Source: Thelonectria olida
Lineage: Eukaryota > Ascomycota > Sordariomycetes > Hypocreales > Nectriaceae
Assembly: GCA_020736575.1 (NCBI GenBank)
Contig: JAGPYM010000002.1
Coordinates: forward strand, 2,728,001-2,792,000
Direction: 5' to 3'
Length of the DNA: 64,000 nucleotides
Below are positions 44,495 through 55,123 of this stretch, one piece after another; the stretch's first letter is position 1; the number at the start of each line of letters is the position of its first letter. A program made the position numbers and the translations under genes. The notes under the pieces are model-generated. The model was not told the origin of the DNA. It did not search any database and worked only from the letters and a program-made list of their open reading frames with translations.

Positions 44495-45745
44495 CTACAG
44501 ATCCTCATGAAGAGGAACCTTGCCACTCTTCCGCACCTTGACCAACCGATCATGCAGGTCCTTGCTCCAATGTCCGCTGTCTCGCTTGTTCGCCTTCATT
44601 ATCCTCTCCACGTGGTAGTCCCAGCACCCCTCACTTGTCTGTCCCTCGCTTGCCTGACACTCGGCGTCGCTAGATCGGGGTGTGCGAGGCCACTGGCCCA
44701 GCTTCGCACCCATGTCTTCGTCCAAGAAGGTGTCGAGGACCAGTTGGCCAACCTTTCGCTGTGCGGTAGTCCACTCCTTTTCCTCGGGGATCAACACCTC
44801 GAGAAGATTTTGCATGCCCGCGTTCTTCAGGAACTCGGCTCGGATGGTGTCGCTCTTGACGAGCCCGTTGATGGCCGACACCTTGTTTTTGGCCTTTGCG
44901 GCGAGAACTTTGGCGTCGTCACCGGTGGCAACATCGGACGGCATGAAGCTTGAGTAGAATCCTTCACTCAAAGGCTTTTTGCTCCTGGGGCATTTGAAGT
45001 TCATGATATTAGCCCATTCCTTGTTCACTTCGTTCAGTGCTGTTGGGTTGTTCTGCAGGGCACCGGCGAGGATTGCCGCCGCCTGCTGGTCTTGAGGGAC
45101 ACGGCCGTCGGCTGAAGAGGCTCCATGGTCGGCCATGATGCAGAACAGAGACTTCAACACGGCGGGGTCCTCGGTGATCTTGAGGCCGTAGAATATGTCG
45201 TGAGACAGCTCCTCCATGCCCTCGAGGGAGTCGTCAAAGGCCTTGCTATCACGGCCTTTACTGCTCTTCAGCAACTTCATTGCCTCAAAAAAGGGCTTTG
45301 CCTCATATTCCTGTTTCGGGTCCTTGATTTTGCCGACTGTCTCATACTCGGGTGCACCTCTAGGAATGGGAGGGGCATCGGGCTCTTGGGGGTCCACGAC
45401 GACAACGGCTCGATCCACGGGCAAGCCTTCCAGTGCGGAGTCGGCCTCATCAGGAACATTGATCTTGGCTTCTTTTTGACCAGTGTTGATGTTTAAGCGG
45501 ACGTGGAGTCCTTTGGGGATTTCCTGGTCGTCGTGGACGAGCTGGAACTCGTCGGTTGGCTGAAAGATGCGCGGGTAGCATTCAGCTGGGTTGTCTGTGT
45601 GGCAGATGAGGTCGACATCTGCTGAGGGTGAAGGGTTTGAGGGTGATGAGGCCTGAGCTGGGACCGTGAAAATGCAGAAAAGGAGGCCGAAGACGAGGGC
45701 GACAATTAGAGGGAAGCTCATTGTCTTTGCCCTTGAAGGAGCCAT
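44495..45745 (-). CDS. SIL1: ER nucleotide exchange factor SIL1
   Basis: Lumenal co-chaperone that promotes ADP/ATP exchange on the ER Hsp70 (BiP/Kar2) during protein import and folding. It is a single exon of 416 residues. Residues ~9-32 form a signal peptide (hydrophobic core ALVFGLLFCIF, then PAQAS). Three N-terminal cysteine positions (CHTDNPAEC) match the Cys-containing lumenal start of Sil1. The armadillo-like core includes DDSLEGMEELSHDIFYG, LFCIMAD, QQAAAILAGALQNNP and VLIPEEKEWTTAQRKVGQLVLD. The protein ends in HEDL, an HDEL-like retrieval signal, which supports ER residence. Length matches fungal Sil1. An internal in-frame ATG at 45721 lies just before the hydrophobic core and is a possible start. 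Confidence 0.93.
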   Translation of the reverse strand: MAPSRAKTMSFPLIVALVFGLLFCIFTVPAQASSPSNPSPSADVDLICHTDNPAECYPRIFQPTDEFQLVHDDQEIPKGLHVRLNINTGQKEAKINVPDEADSALEGLPVDRAVVVVDPQEPDAPPIPRGAPEYETVGKIKDPKQEYEAKPFFEAMKLLKSSKGRDSKAFDDSLEGMEELSHDIFYGLKITEDPAVLKSLFCIMADHGASSADGRVPQDQQAAAILAGALQNNPTALNEVNKEWANIMNFKCPRSKKPLSEGFYSSFMPSDVATGDDAKVLAAKAKNKVSAINGLVKSDTIRAEFLKNAGMQNLLEVLIPEEKEWTTAQRKVGQLVLDTFLDEDMGAKLGQWPRTPRSSDAECQASEGQTSEGCWDYHVERIMKANKRDSGHWSKDLHDRLVKVRKSGKVPLHEDL

Positions 45746-46913
45746 TCTGTCTAATTGAGAGGTGTTGCACCTGACGAATTGAGGTGCAGATTGTTGAAGA
45801 AGGGTGAAGTTGTAAGCAGCAGGGAAGGACTTTCAGTGGTGGAGTTGTGCCAGGGCGGCCACGATAGAAGATGTCCAAGAATCTAGGAACATATAAAGGT
45901 ATCAAAGAAAAGTGAAGAGAAGGATGGATTATCGACCAGGAAATTGTATCATAAAAAGGAGATATAAGCGGGATGGATATATGTACGATGAGATGAGAAG
46001 AGAACAAATAGCCTATTCGTGGGAATGAGTCAAGTCCTTGTACAATGGAAAGGCCACCTCATTCACACAGCGTCGAAGTCGCTAGAAAGAATTGCACTGT
46101 AAAGCTGCAACTTGGCAACTTTCGCAAAGATGATGTTTGGCAATTTCTCATTGGCTGGATGAGAAAGCGACCTGCTTTGTCAGCCATTTCTCAACACCAA
46201 AAACTGCCGGGTTCCACTGTCCCTTTACTGCGATGTGGCGAAAGACTGTTACCATCAACGTTTTTTTTTTTTTTTTTTTTCTTTTCGTTTTCGGAAACCC
46301 TACGTCAATCGACTCATAGCCCTATAGTACAGCCCTCCCTTAACTAGGGGCGGCTGACTGGTGGTTGATTGCCTCATGACCCTCGAGGGGATGCGAAGGG
46401 CTGGATGAATTGGGAATGTCTCACCCCAACCGACCATCCCTCGTCACAGGCGGTTTCGTGTGAAAGAACATGCTGAAATCAGCCTACCGACACAACGACA
46501 GATACCAACAGCCGTTTTCTTGTATTGGAATGAAAGAAAGAGGGTTTACTATGGGCACTCTGACGTTATCGTCTCGGCACCTAACACAAGTGACGGCTTG
46601 GGCATTGTCGAAGGCGGCTGGGAGGCATCAGCTGGTGGAACGGTATACCATTAACGAGAGGCAACCATATTTCACCATGAACCATTTCCTTAGATAGGAG
46701 TCATGGGATACTAGGGAGAGGGTGACGGGTCACCGTTCACCCGTCTTCATCCCATTCAAGGGAGCGGTTGGTGTAAGTGGGACGTTGAACCGTTTGCAGA
46801 GCGTAGACTCGATAACTTATAAGTCGTCGAGCAACCTGCGAAGAGAGAAAGCCATCAACACAATACACTTCCATCTCTCGCACATCAAACAACTGCGACC
46901 AAATATCTGCACA
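45746..46913. other. Spacer with T20 tract
   Basis: A 1.17-kb interval between divergent genes, expected to hold the SIL1 promoter at its left and that of the small secreted protein at its right. A run of twenty T lies at 46261-46280. No gene is supported. Confidence 0.5.
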
Positions 46914-47216
46914 ATGGCTTCCTTCAAGCTTTCGCTCTGCATCCTCTTCTCCATCTGGGCCATCAGCCTGAACGCTGCCCCAGCAACCCACCGCCACAGC
47001 CACGGCGCAAGACATGGACATGCTCACATTATGCACCGACATCACTCAAAGTCTCCGGCCCCTGCAGGGAAGCCTCATGTGCTGTTCGAGTCAGACGAGA
47101 AGACCCAGAAGACGTCTCCATCTCCATCCGTGGATGCTTCTTCAGAGCACACTTGGAGCACTGCTAGTCGGGTGCACAACCGGGGCGCTATTGATGAGAC
47201 GGTAATCTTGTGGTGA
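46914..47216 (+). CDS. Small histidine-rich secreted protein
   Basis: Unrecognised 100-residue protein with an ATG in good context (CACAATGG). Residues 1-~21 are a clear signal peptide (FKLSLCILFSIWAISLNA). Immediately after the likely cleavage site come nine histidines within about 22 residues (HRHSHGARHGHAH, then HRHH), a pattern able to bind Zn, Cu or Ni. The rest is Ser/Pro/Lys-rich and disordered, with no cysteines in the mature part. The stop follows a possible donor (GTAATC at 47201), so a longer spliced form is possible. Role unknown: a secreted metal-binding peptide or cell-wall protein is inference. The gene is isolated, with more than 800 bp on each side. Confidence 0.6.
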   Translation: MASFKLSLCILFSIWAISLNAAPATHRHSHGARHGHAHIMHRHHSKSPAPAGKPHVLFESDEKTQKTSPSPSVDASSEHTWSTASRVHNRGAIDETVILW

Positions 47217-48034
47217 AACACTCCAAAGTCAGTAGCAGGAGTACGACGAATGATGATTGGCAATGTTCTAACTTCAGCAGATGGAATCAACTCAAGATGT
47301 GTATGGCCGGGGTGTTGATATGGCGACGGCATGGATATACGAATACCAGGATAATGAATGGGCTGGCTCACATGATTCATACCTTTATTTTGTACTGAGA
47401 AGGAGGAGATTGGAGGGGGAACGCGACAACTTTTTAATCTTTGAAACCTGACAATATCTTTTTTAATAACAAGAATCACTTTTCATCCTCGTCACTTGCT
47501 TTTCAAGTCATGATGACATTCCCTCAGCTCGCGGGAGGCTTGGAGAGACGGGGCGGACCAGGCTGGGGTACGTACTTTGCTGCTTGAAGTCCAGCAGTGC
47601 TGAGGTGCACGGACCATACCCACTTCTAGCCCTCATCGACAAGCCGCTATTGGTCCGGGGGGCAACTGGACCAATTAGGGCGGATGGATCCGGAAGCTAT
47701 GATCAACGTCCCTCCTGTCCCCATGTCCCCATGCGTCCCATGTGTCCCATGTCTCCACGCCCTCCTTCAGCCGAATGTCGACTTGTCCAAACTGGCTGTC
47801 ACTGCCTTCATTGTCCTCTTACTCATTCGACCTTCAAGTGGGTGACCACGACTGCAACCTCACCGCTGAATTTTTTTCACCACGCCTCATCCTCTTCCAA
47901 TTCTGACGCTCGTTGATTCTTCTTCTTCCCTTGCAAGTTCCTTCTGATTCCACACACTCGCCGCCCTCCCTTTACAACACAAACTCGGCCCTCCAACCCC
48001 TTGGAACCTCCCGCCATCTCCATCAACCACCACC
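47217..48034. other. Spacer upstream of glutaredoxin gene
   Basis: An 818-bp interval. An imperfect tandem of TCCCCATG/TCCCATG units lies at about 47716-47755, and a C/T-rich leader precedes the glutaredoxin start. No gene is supported. Confidence 0.5.
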
Positions 48035-48905
48035 ATGCCGTCCCCACGTCGAGTCCGCCTGTTCATGCTAGCAGGCATCGTCACTTTCGTCTTCGTCTTC
48101 TACTACCGCGGCTACGACGGGGGCCACGATGCCGCCTACCACGGCTCCCCAGACTTCATATCAAAGACCAAGCAGGCCATGGACGGCTCAGTGCCGCCAG
48201 GGAAGCCTGTGATAGACGTCTCGACGGGCCAGAAGGCCGGTAACGTACCTGCCGACAAGGACGGTGACGGCGACATCGACAAGGACGATCATGAGACGAC
48301 GGCTAAGATGCAGGAGAGGCTGAAGGTCGCTGAGCAGCAGGCCAAGGATAAGGCCAACAAGAAGGGCGGCATGCCCCCGGATGCCCCCCGCGAAATTGTT
48401 GGCGTTGGCAGCTCCGCAGACGGCCAGGAGAAGGAGAAGAGTGGAACCAAGGGCAGCTCCAAGTCGATTGACGAGATGAGCAAGGAGGATCTCCTCGCCG
48501 AAACCGAGATCAAGTCGATTCTTAAGAAGGCTCCCAGTATGTCGCAGCCCTAAAATGTATGCCACTTAGGGACTTGCTAACCACCTTTTAGTGATCATCT
48601 TTTCAAAGTCGTACTGCCCCTTCTCGAAACGCGCCAAGGGTGTCCTGCTCGAAAAGTACACCATCCTCCCCGAGCCTTACGTCGTCGAACTCGACAAGCA
48701 CCCTTTGACCACCTACATGCAGGACCAGCTGGAGAGGTTGACTGGCCGAAGGACCGTCCCCAACGTCATGATCAAGGGCAAGAGCATCGGTGGCGCCGAC
48801 GACATCATTGCCCTAGACAACGAGGACAAGCTGGTCAGCAAGATTATCCAGCTCGGCAGTGGCACCCTCGACATCTCGGAGCGATTCGTCTACGGACACT
48901 CGTAG
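48035..48905 (+). CDS. Membrane-anchored glutaredoxin, Grx6/Grx7 type
   Basis: Thiol-disulfide oxidoreductase expected in the early secretory pathway with its domain in the lumen. Exons 48035-48536 and 48592-48905 are joined across a 55-bp intron (GTATGT...TTAG), giving 271 residues. Residues ~9-25 are a single membrane anchor (LFMLAGIVTFVFVFYY). A charged, disordered linker follows (DKDGDGDIDKDDHET), then the glutaredoxin domain from residue 168. The active site is CPFS at 176-179, with one cysteine, so monothiol by sequence. The GSH-binding TVPNVMIKG with its cis-proline and GGADDIIAL are present. The anchor-linker-domain layout matches yeast Grx6/Grx7, which function in the cis-Golgi and ER. 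The intron separates anchor and linker from the catalytic domain. Confidence 0.9.
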
Positions 48906-50076
48906 TGCCACAACATTCATCCCATCTTCGCTTCTTCAGTTGCCTTTTTATTTTGGCTTGTACTTATATCTTGGGGGCACCCAGAGGAACCGTCCATCTT
49001 ACAAGTGGGTGTTTTTGATTTGGGTAGGATTGGAGGGAAACGCACTGTGACGGCTACCACCAGCGAGGATGGCAGATCATAGGGCTTTGGAGTTTTTGGG
49101 CGTCTTTAAACGCAGGGCATGTCTAGAAGGGCACAGGGGCGCGGGGGGAGGGCGTGATATAGAAAGCTCTACCGTGACTGATTCAATGCAAAATGTCTCT
49201 AACAATGAAAGCTGGGTTACGATGTTTGGAGCACTTTTGAAAGGACGCTGGCTGGGCGCTTGCGTGCGTAAGGAGCAATGGTTGAGGATGATTTGACCAT
49301 TTCTTCCCATCGCCCTGTGCTACTTGACTTTGCTGCCCAGTCTTCATTACGTATCGCTATCTCTGGTTGCGAGTCTTGGATGCATGGTGAGGCTGAGAGC
49401 CTGCAACTTTTCGGAGACCTCCTTGCATATTCTACCCACTCTAGATGGGCACATGACTGAGTAGAGGTTGTGGGGAAGCTTATCGAGCAACGAAAGTGTC
49501 GAGGTTTTGCCAGAGGCATGCCCTTGGCTTTGAGGCCTTTACTGCACGTCAGCTCCCGGCTTCTATCTGCTTCTATATCGAGGGTTGTGGAGATATCAGC
49601 CGCAACGTTGAGACCTCCAGCCCCTGTGACGGAACAGACCTCCCTCGTATAAGCGGGGTAATCCAATCTGAGGCTGTCGTCGCCAGTGGAGGGATTTGGT
49701 TCCTCGAGTACCGACGGGTAGTTGTGGGTGATGCTTCATGCGAGGGGAGAGTTGGTTCGGAGCATTCGTTTCGGCCCCCAAACCAGGCGGCGAGATACTG
49801 GAACACAACCGCATCAATGTGGGGGGAAGAAGCAATGTCTAAGTCTTCAATAGGCTACGTATTGTCAGGCTAGACAATGTATCCCGTCTTGGGTTCCGGA
49901 GCTGATGAATGTGCAGTCTTACAGACCAGTTCCGACAGCCGCTGAGGGCGCCACGGCGGTAACTGATGATATATATTCGTAGCTGTACGCCCTTTGTTTT
50001 GCGCAAGTTCTTTTCACTGTATTCGTACTCTATCGAAGCCCTCATTTATACTTGCAAGCACATAGATAACCTCATA
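48906..50076. other. Spacer with unrecognised open frames
   Basis: A 1.17-kb interval. Overlapping frames of 75-150 codons occur on both strands between 49217 and 49873, but none shows family character, and no frame is clearly favoured. A basal promoter for the membrane-protein gene at 50077 should lie at the right edge. Confidence 0.4.
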
Positions 50077-51210
50077 ATGCGAACTCTCCTCGCCCTCGTC
50101 ATAGTGGCATCGTTGCTTGTGCCGTTCGCTCGGGCTCACCAACCGACACGCCAGTTCGAGCGATTCTTCCCAGGCTGGGACAGCTACATCCAGGACATCC
50201 TCAAAGACCAGTGCAAGAAGGACTACGAAACGTATCTCACCGGCGAGATCGCTCCCGGAGCCCCCAGATCGTCCCTCGCGTTCCCTCTGATGGACTGCAT
50301 CCTCAAAAAATTTCCCGAGTATCGAAAAGCCGAGATCGCCTCCAGCACCGTGATTCTGGGTCTGCTGCCGACGATGCTGCAGAGCCTTGGGACTTCTGTC
50401 GCTGAGAAGGCCTTGATCGGGTGTCGACGACCGTTGCTCGGGATTCTGCTGGCCGCGGGAACCCCAGCTGTGAGCCCAGCTAGGGATGGCGAGTTTACCG
50501 AGACGTTGGCCAAGTTCGTTTTCAAGAAGGGGAACAAGAAGCCAGAAGGCTATGAGCCGATCCTGATCACTGGACTCTCGCTATCCGGGTCCATTTCCAG
50601 TTGGAAGTGGGTGATTAGCATCGCCGAATACGCCCTCCTCCTCCCCGCCGTCGCAAACGTCCTGTACACGGTCTATCGGCTGGGAGACAACGCCGTGGTG
50701 GCGTTTGCGCCGGCGACGACTTGGCTGCTTCCGCTCTGGGCTTCTCTGGCCGTGGCCATTCACCTGCTCGGCTTGGTCGTCCTGATCCTCCGCGTCGATG
50801 TCCGGCTGGACAAGTACGGGCGGTCTAAGCTTGCGACTTCTCTTCTGGATTGGGTCGAGCATCCGATTGTTCCGTGTGCATTTCAGCCGCCGAGACGCCT
50901 GACGTGGAAGAAGGACACGGTTTGGTTTACAGGTCTTGCGTGGTTCATGAACACTGCAGTCCTCGCGCACATCATCTTTGGGACGCTGGTCATGTCGAGC
51001 CTGCTCTTCTTTAGTGTGACGGACTCAGTCACAATCATGGCGAGGTTTGCAGTCAGCGCTGTGGTATGCAGGATCATTGCGCGGTTTGAACTAGCGGGCA
51101 TAGCGCACCAGATTGACGTGGCTGAACCTGAGGATGATGGGTGTGAACTTACGGGGTGCGACAGGAACGGAAGCAATGAGGATGTCGAGAGCGAGGGGTA
51201 TCAGTTGTGA
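50077..51210 (+). CDS. Uncharacterised multispan membrane protein
   Basis: I do not recognise the family. The chosen ATG (50077) begins a clear signal peptide (LLALVIVASLLVPFARA), giving 377 residues in one exon. The mature N-terminal ~100 residues hold three cysteines (CKKDYETY, MDCILKKFPEYRK) and look lumenal or extracellular. At least five hydrophobic segments follow: around residues 90-115 (weaker), 175-195 (ISIAEYALLLPAVANVLYTV), 210-240, 290-325 and 330-345. The tail is acidic (AEPEDDGCELTGCDRNG). This signal-peptide/Cys-region/multi-TM layout is common among uncharacterised fungal accessory membrane proteins. The frame is open upstream to 49966, but the signal peptide decides the start. 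Neighbours give no functional hint. Confidence 0.75.
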   Translation: MRTLLALVIVASLLVPFARAHQPTRQFERFFPGWDSYIQDILKDQCKKDYETYLTGEIAPGAPRSSLAFPLMDCILKKFPEYRKAEIASSTVILGLLPTMLQSLGTSVAEKALIGCRRPLLGILLAAGTPAVSPARDGEFTETLAKFVFKKGNKKPEGYEPILITGLSLSGSISSWKWVISIAEYALLLPAVANVLYTVYRLGDNAVVAFAPATTWLLPLWASLAVAIHLLGLVVLILRVDVRLDKYGRSKLATSLLDWVEHPIVPCAFQPPRRLTWKKDTVWFTGLAWFMNTAVLAHIIFGTLVMSSLLFFSVTDSVTIMARFAVSAVVCRIIARFELAGIAHQIDVAEPEDDGCELTGCDRNGSNEDVESEGYQL

Positions 51211-51930
51211 CTGCGAGACGGGGGACCTAGATAGCTGGAGATGTGGCTGCCGTCGAGCTTTCTATTGAAAATGCCTGTCAAGAAGGACTCTTCTGGAATG
51301 ATTGATGGGAGCTGAGCTGGCTTTGAATTGTCTTGAGAGGTTCGCGTACGGCAACATGCCTCTTCTGCATTCTCATGAGCTCTTCACATGAGATATTTTG
51401 AAACCTCCCGGACACAAGTTCTGAAATACTTGTCAGGGCGGCAAGCCGGCCATCTGATAAACCCCATGGCGGGGCTCCAGGATCTGCGCGTGTTGCTGCA
51501 ACGTTGTCCAGAGTAGACGAAAGTAAACAGGGGTCCTATTCTTCGTTCGGAGGTCGATCCTAGTCGTTGTCATAACCAACTGCATAACGCATGGCCTGAT
51601 TCCTCCTGCATGGACAGGATCGAGAAAGTGGAGGCCCAACATTCATTCCGCGGTTGGTCACTCTGGCAGTGCGACTTGTTGGCTCTGCATACAAGCATCT
51701 TTCTCAGACCAGATCTGATCAGCCCCAGGAGGGTCCTATGGTCCAAGTTGACATGCTGATTGTTATGAGTTTATTAACTTGTATTGAGGAACATGGCTGC
51801 CCCAATTATATGTTGGGCGCTGCCTCCTGAGTGGGAGAGATGCAAAAAAAAAAAAGAAAAAAATATTGGGATGAGTCGTCTTCTCGTGTTTCTTTGCTTT
51901 TAGAAGATCATCTGGTCTTCTTCAGACAAC
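51211..51930. other. Spacer before rhodopsin-like gene
   Basis: A 720-bp interval with an A-rich run at about 51844-51864 close to the next start codon. No gene is supported. Confidence 0.5.
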
Positions 51931-53459
51931 ATGGCGGCGTCTGTAGGCGGCGTTCCTGTCGCTCTTCCTCCCCCAGACGGTTACCAAGTCGACTTTGACA
52001 ACCCCCAGCGGAATAGCGAAACAGCAGCGTACTGGCTGTATGGGGCTGGAAACTTCTTCTGTTTGCTCTTCATGCTGCAGAGGGTCTATGTGAGGATGGC
52101 CATCCAGAAAGCAGTCCGTGTTGAAGATGGTGAGTTGCAAGCTCCTCAGACCTGTCTGACCTAGCTGACTCGGCGTCACTTGTGTAGTGTGCCTGTTCGT
52201 CGCCTATGTAAGATCGATCCTACCTCGAGTACCTAGTCAGGGAAAAAGCAAACGTGATGGAATGCAAATCACTCTTAGATGCGTATCTAACGTACCCTAG
52301 ATCTTCTCAGTTGTTCTTCAAACGATCACCATACGTAAGTCATCCAGACCTTCTCTTGTCTCGGCGCAGTCTAACCAGCGTAGGGGACTTTGTCCGAGGT
52401 ATCATGGGAGTGCATGGTTGGGAAATGCCTCTCTCCAAATTCATCCTGTACTATCGAACGACGTACCTGCTCCCCATCCTCTACAATCCCGTTCAATGCG
52501 GCGCAAAAATGGCCCTGTTGCTTCTCTACCGCCGCCTAACGCCGCAGAGATGGTTTCAAATGCTCATTTGGACCGCATCATTCTTCGTTGTTGGCTCATC
52601 ACTCACCATCACATTTGCAACCATCTTCCCCTGCCGGCCCATGGCTGCCGCCTGGGACTATGGCATGACGGACTACAAGTGCATCGACCGCACGGCTGTG
52701 TACCAGGCAACGGCCATTCTCGGGGCCGTTACAGATGTCATGGTGCTCGCTGTTCCGATTCCGGTGGTGCTGCCGCTTCAGATCTCGACGAGACAGAAGG
52801 TTGGCTTGATTGCAATTTTCAGCATCGGCTTGGTGTCAGTCTCGGTTGCTTCACAACTCGTGTCGAGCACTTAGCTAACGCAGCATGGTAGTACTGTATT
52901 CACATCCGTCATGAGACTTGTTGAGCTCATCAAATCGACGAAGACGGATGACGGGTCCTGGAACAGCGGCCCTGTCATCTTGTGGGTGTCAGTATCCATC
53001 TCGTACGACTCACTGTGGCCTCGAGCTGACTCAGACATGTCTAGTCTGGTGGAAGCCAACCTCTCGTGTATATGTGGCTCCCTACCGACAGTCAAGCCAT
53101 TCCTCGCTCACATATCAGCTCGACTCCTCGGGAGCACCAACATCTCGACGAAAACCGGCCCTTCATTGTCCAATCCATGCGTCCCCCCAACATTCGGCGG
53201 CACTGGACAGACGAGCAAAGCACGCCACGACAAATATCATCGGTTCGATGACACACCGATGTACCCGTTGCAGACGGTGTCCAATATTGAGGCTGGACGA
53301 TCAGGGGCCGGTGGTAATCGCGAGAGTGGATGGATTGTAGAGTCATTTGAGAATCATGGAGATGGTAGCTCGGAGAAGGGCATAGTGCAGACGGTTACTA
53401 CAACGGTGACGTATTCGCGTGGCCGAGGAGAGTTCCAAGCGAATTCGTTCATCCGTTGA
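51931..53459 (+). CDS. Rhodopsin-domain (Pth11-like) integral membrane protein
   Basis: Seven-helix-type membrane protein of the fungal rhodopsin/SAT20-like domain family, which includes Pth11-related putative receptors. Six exons are inferred: 51931-52129, 52188-52207, 52301-52334, 52384-52832, 52884-52987 and 53045-53459, giving 406 residues. The two 20- and 34-base exons encode VCLFVAY and IFSVVLQTITI, rebuilding a membrane helix. Family text includes GAKMALLLLYRRL, FPCRPMAAAWDYGMTDYKCIDR (paired cysteines), AVTDVMVLAVPIPVVL and VEANLSCICGSLPTVKPFL. The tail is Ser/Gly-rich. No N-terminal CFEM domain is present. The fourth intron (51 bp) is the least certain join. The fifth, 57 bp, is stop-free and in phase, so its retention would insert 19 residues. 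Ligand unknown. Confidence 0.82.
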
Positions 53460-53956
53460 CTCGGGGCCATGGAGGAATAGATAGATGACGGATATGTCCA
53501 ACTTTTGGGATGGAGATTCCAATGACGTTTCGAGATGCGTCTGCCAAGATGCGTACCTGATGGCGTAATTCCATACCCGTCTTGGCTGAATTCTTGGCTC
53601 GAGAGAGTGTTGATGCGTTATCCATGGAAGTTGGTGAGTGTGAGTGTGAATAAGTACCCCCCCAGTTAGTCTGATAGATGATAATAGATAATAAATCTAC
53701 GTACCCTGTCAGCACCTTTTTAAGTTAATTGTTAGCCAACTACGGGAAGGTAGGACCAGGGCGTCGATCCCCGTATAAAGCTGGCGTCAACCCCCCTCCC
53801 CTCACTCCTTCCCGACCCCCAAAACACCAGCTGATTTGCCTTTGGTTTTGGGCCCCATCCGACGTGATTATCACCGTCACTGCATTGTTCCTCCATCATC
53901 ATTATCATCACCATCCACCAGCCTCACCCATCCCCCCTCCTCCAATCATCAAAACC
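53460..53956. other. Spacer before small basic protein gene
   Basis: About 500 bp with no gene. The last 150 bp are C-rich (CATCATTATCATCACCATCCACC) and look like a leader for the gene at 53957. Confidence 0.5.
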
Positions 53957-54241
53957 ATGGACTCCTCCTCAAAAACCAACCCAGTATCCGACGCAGCCTC
54001 CGTTCTCTCAGGATCGACCGCCTGCTCCTACGTAAAAGACGCGCAGCTGCAGCAGCCCAAGAGTGACGCCTCCTCCAGCAAACCTGCCCGTCGCGGCATG
54101 CGCCAGCGCGTCCGCGACGTCGTCCACGACCTGGGCCGCCCGCCCACGGCTAGACAGGACGCAAAGGACGGCAAAGTCACAAAGAACCACATCGACATTG
54201 GTCCCACGGGCGCTGGTTTCATGGGCGGGGCAGCCGTTTGA
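53957..54241 (+). CDS. Small basic hypothetical protein
   Basis: I do not recognise this protein. The ATG has a strong context (AACCATGG) and opens a single exon of 94 residues. The first ~40 residues are Ser/Ala-rich (SDAASVLSGSTACSY), followed by a basic helix (ARRGMRQRVRDVVHDLG) and a glycine-rich end (GPTGAGFMGGAAV). There is no signal peptide, membrane segment or cysteine pattern. The composition, codon regularity and C/T-rich leader favour a real gene, but nothing proves it. It may be a short regulatory or stress-induced protein of the kind common in fungi; that is a guess. Confidence 0.5.
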   Translation: MDSSSKTNPVSDAASVLSGSTACSYVKDAQLQQPKSDASSSKPARRGMRQRVRDVVHDLGRPPTARQDAKDGKVTKNHIDIGPTGAGFMGGAAV

Positions 54242-55123
54242 GAAGCGCTCTCCCCCACCCGCGATGAAGAAAGGCGTCTGTCTAGAAAAGGGAAGAATGC
54301 GACAAATGTTTTGGGGCTTGCGTTTACCATGCTAGGAATCTGTTTGGCGTTGGGAGCAGTCGTTGTGTGATACCGTCATTGTGTGCTATCCAGGTCGTTA
54401 TGAGCAGCATTGACTTTGGGTGGATTGATGGATGGATACTGGTAGTTTTACGCCCGAAATGCACTCTTATTATTTCGTACCAAGCCATCATACTCGACAC
54501 CCGAACTCGGTATCCTCTCGGCCACCCTCATCCGGCCCTTGTTCCCTCTGCCTCCACTCATACGGCCCGTACCTTGCAGTCAGTCCGACGCTTCCGTTCG
54601 ACATGCCGCATGTTATCCAACTACCGTACCGGGACTGTATCCCCATCCTTCAACGGCTTCTCCACAATACGTTGTTTTCTCATAGGGCTGACCGTAGATA
54701 CTCGAACCTGTTCGAGCGTGTCCTCTGACATACCACAGACTGCCCCAAGTTGGCCCTCCCCGACCGTGCCCGTTCTCGAATGATCTTGACAACAGAAATC
54801 CGTCTTTAATAATACTGGTCCCCATCATTTTCCATACTGAGTTACTCCCGTTCCTAACTATCGATGGGGCTCCTAGAGGGGCAAACTTAGAAACCCAGAG
54901 CCATGACAAATCTGGGGGATCGACATACTATGGCTCATCACCACTCACCCATCGCAAATTACCCAAAGAGGCAATTCCCGAGTTTTCGTATAGTCAACCA
55001 ACTTTAGCATTGCCTCAACGAGTATATAAGAAATGGGCATGTCGAGATAGATAGACCGAACGAAACAAGACATTGCATTGCATTCGCCCAACAGTTCACA
55101 CACAGTACCTATCCTCCTTCAAC
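54242..55123. other. Spacer before dehydrogenase gene
   Basis: About 880 bp without a supportable gene. A TATATAA sequence lies at about 55022-55028, roughly 100 bp upstream of the dehydrogenase start, and is a reasonable TATA-box candidate. Confidence 0.4.
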
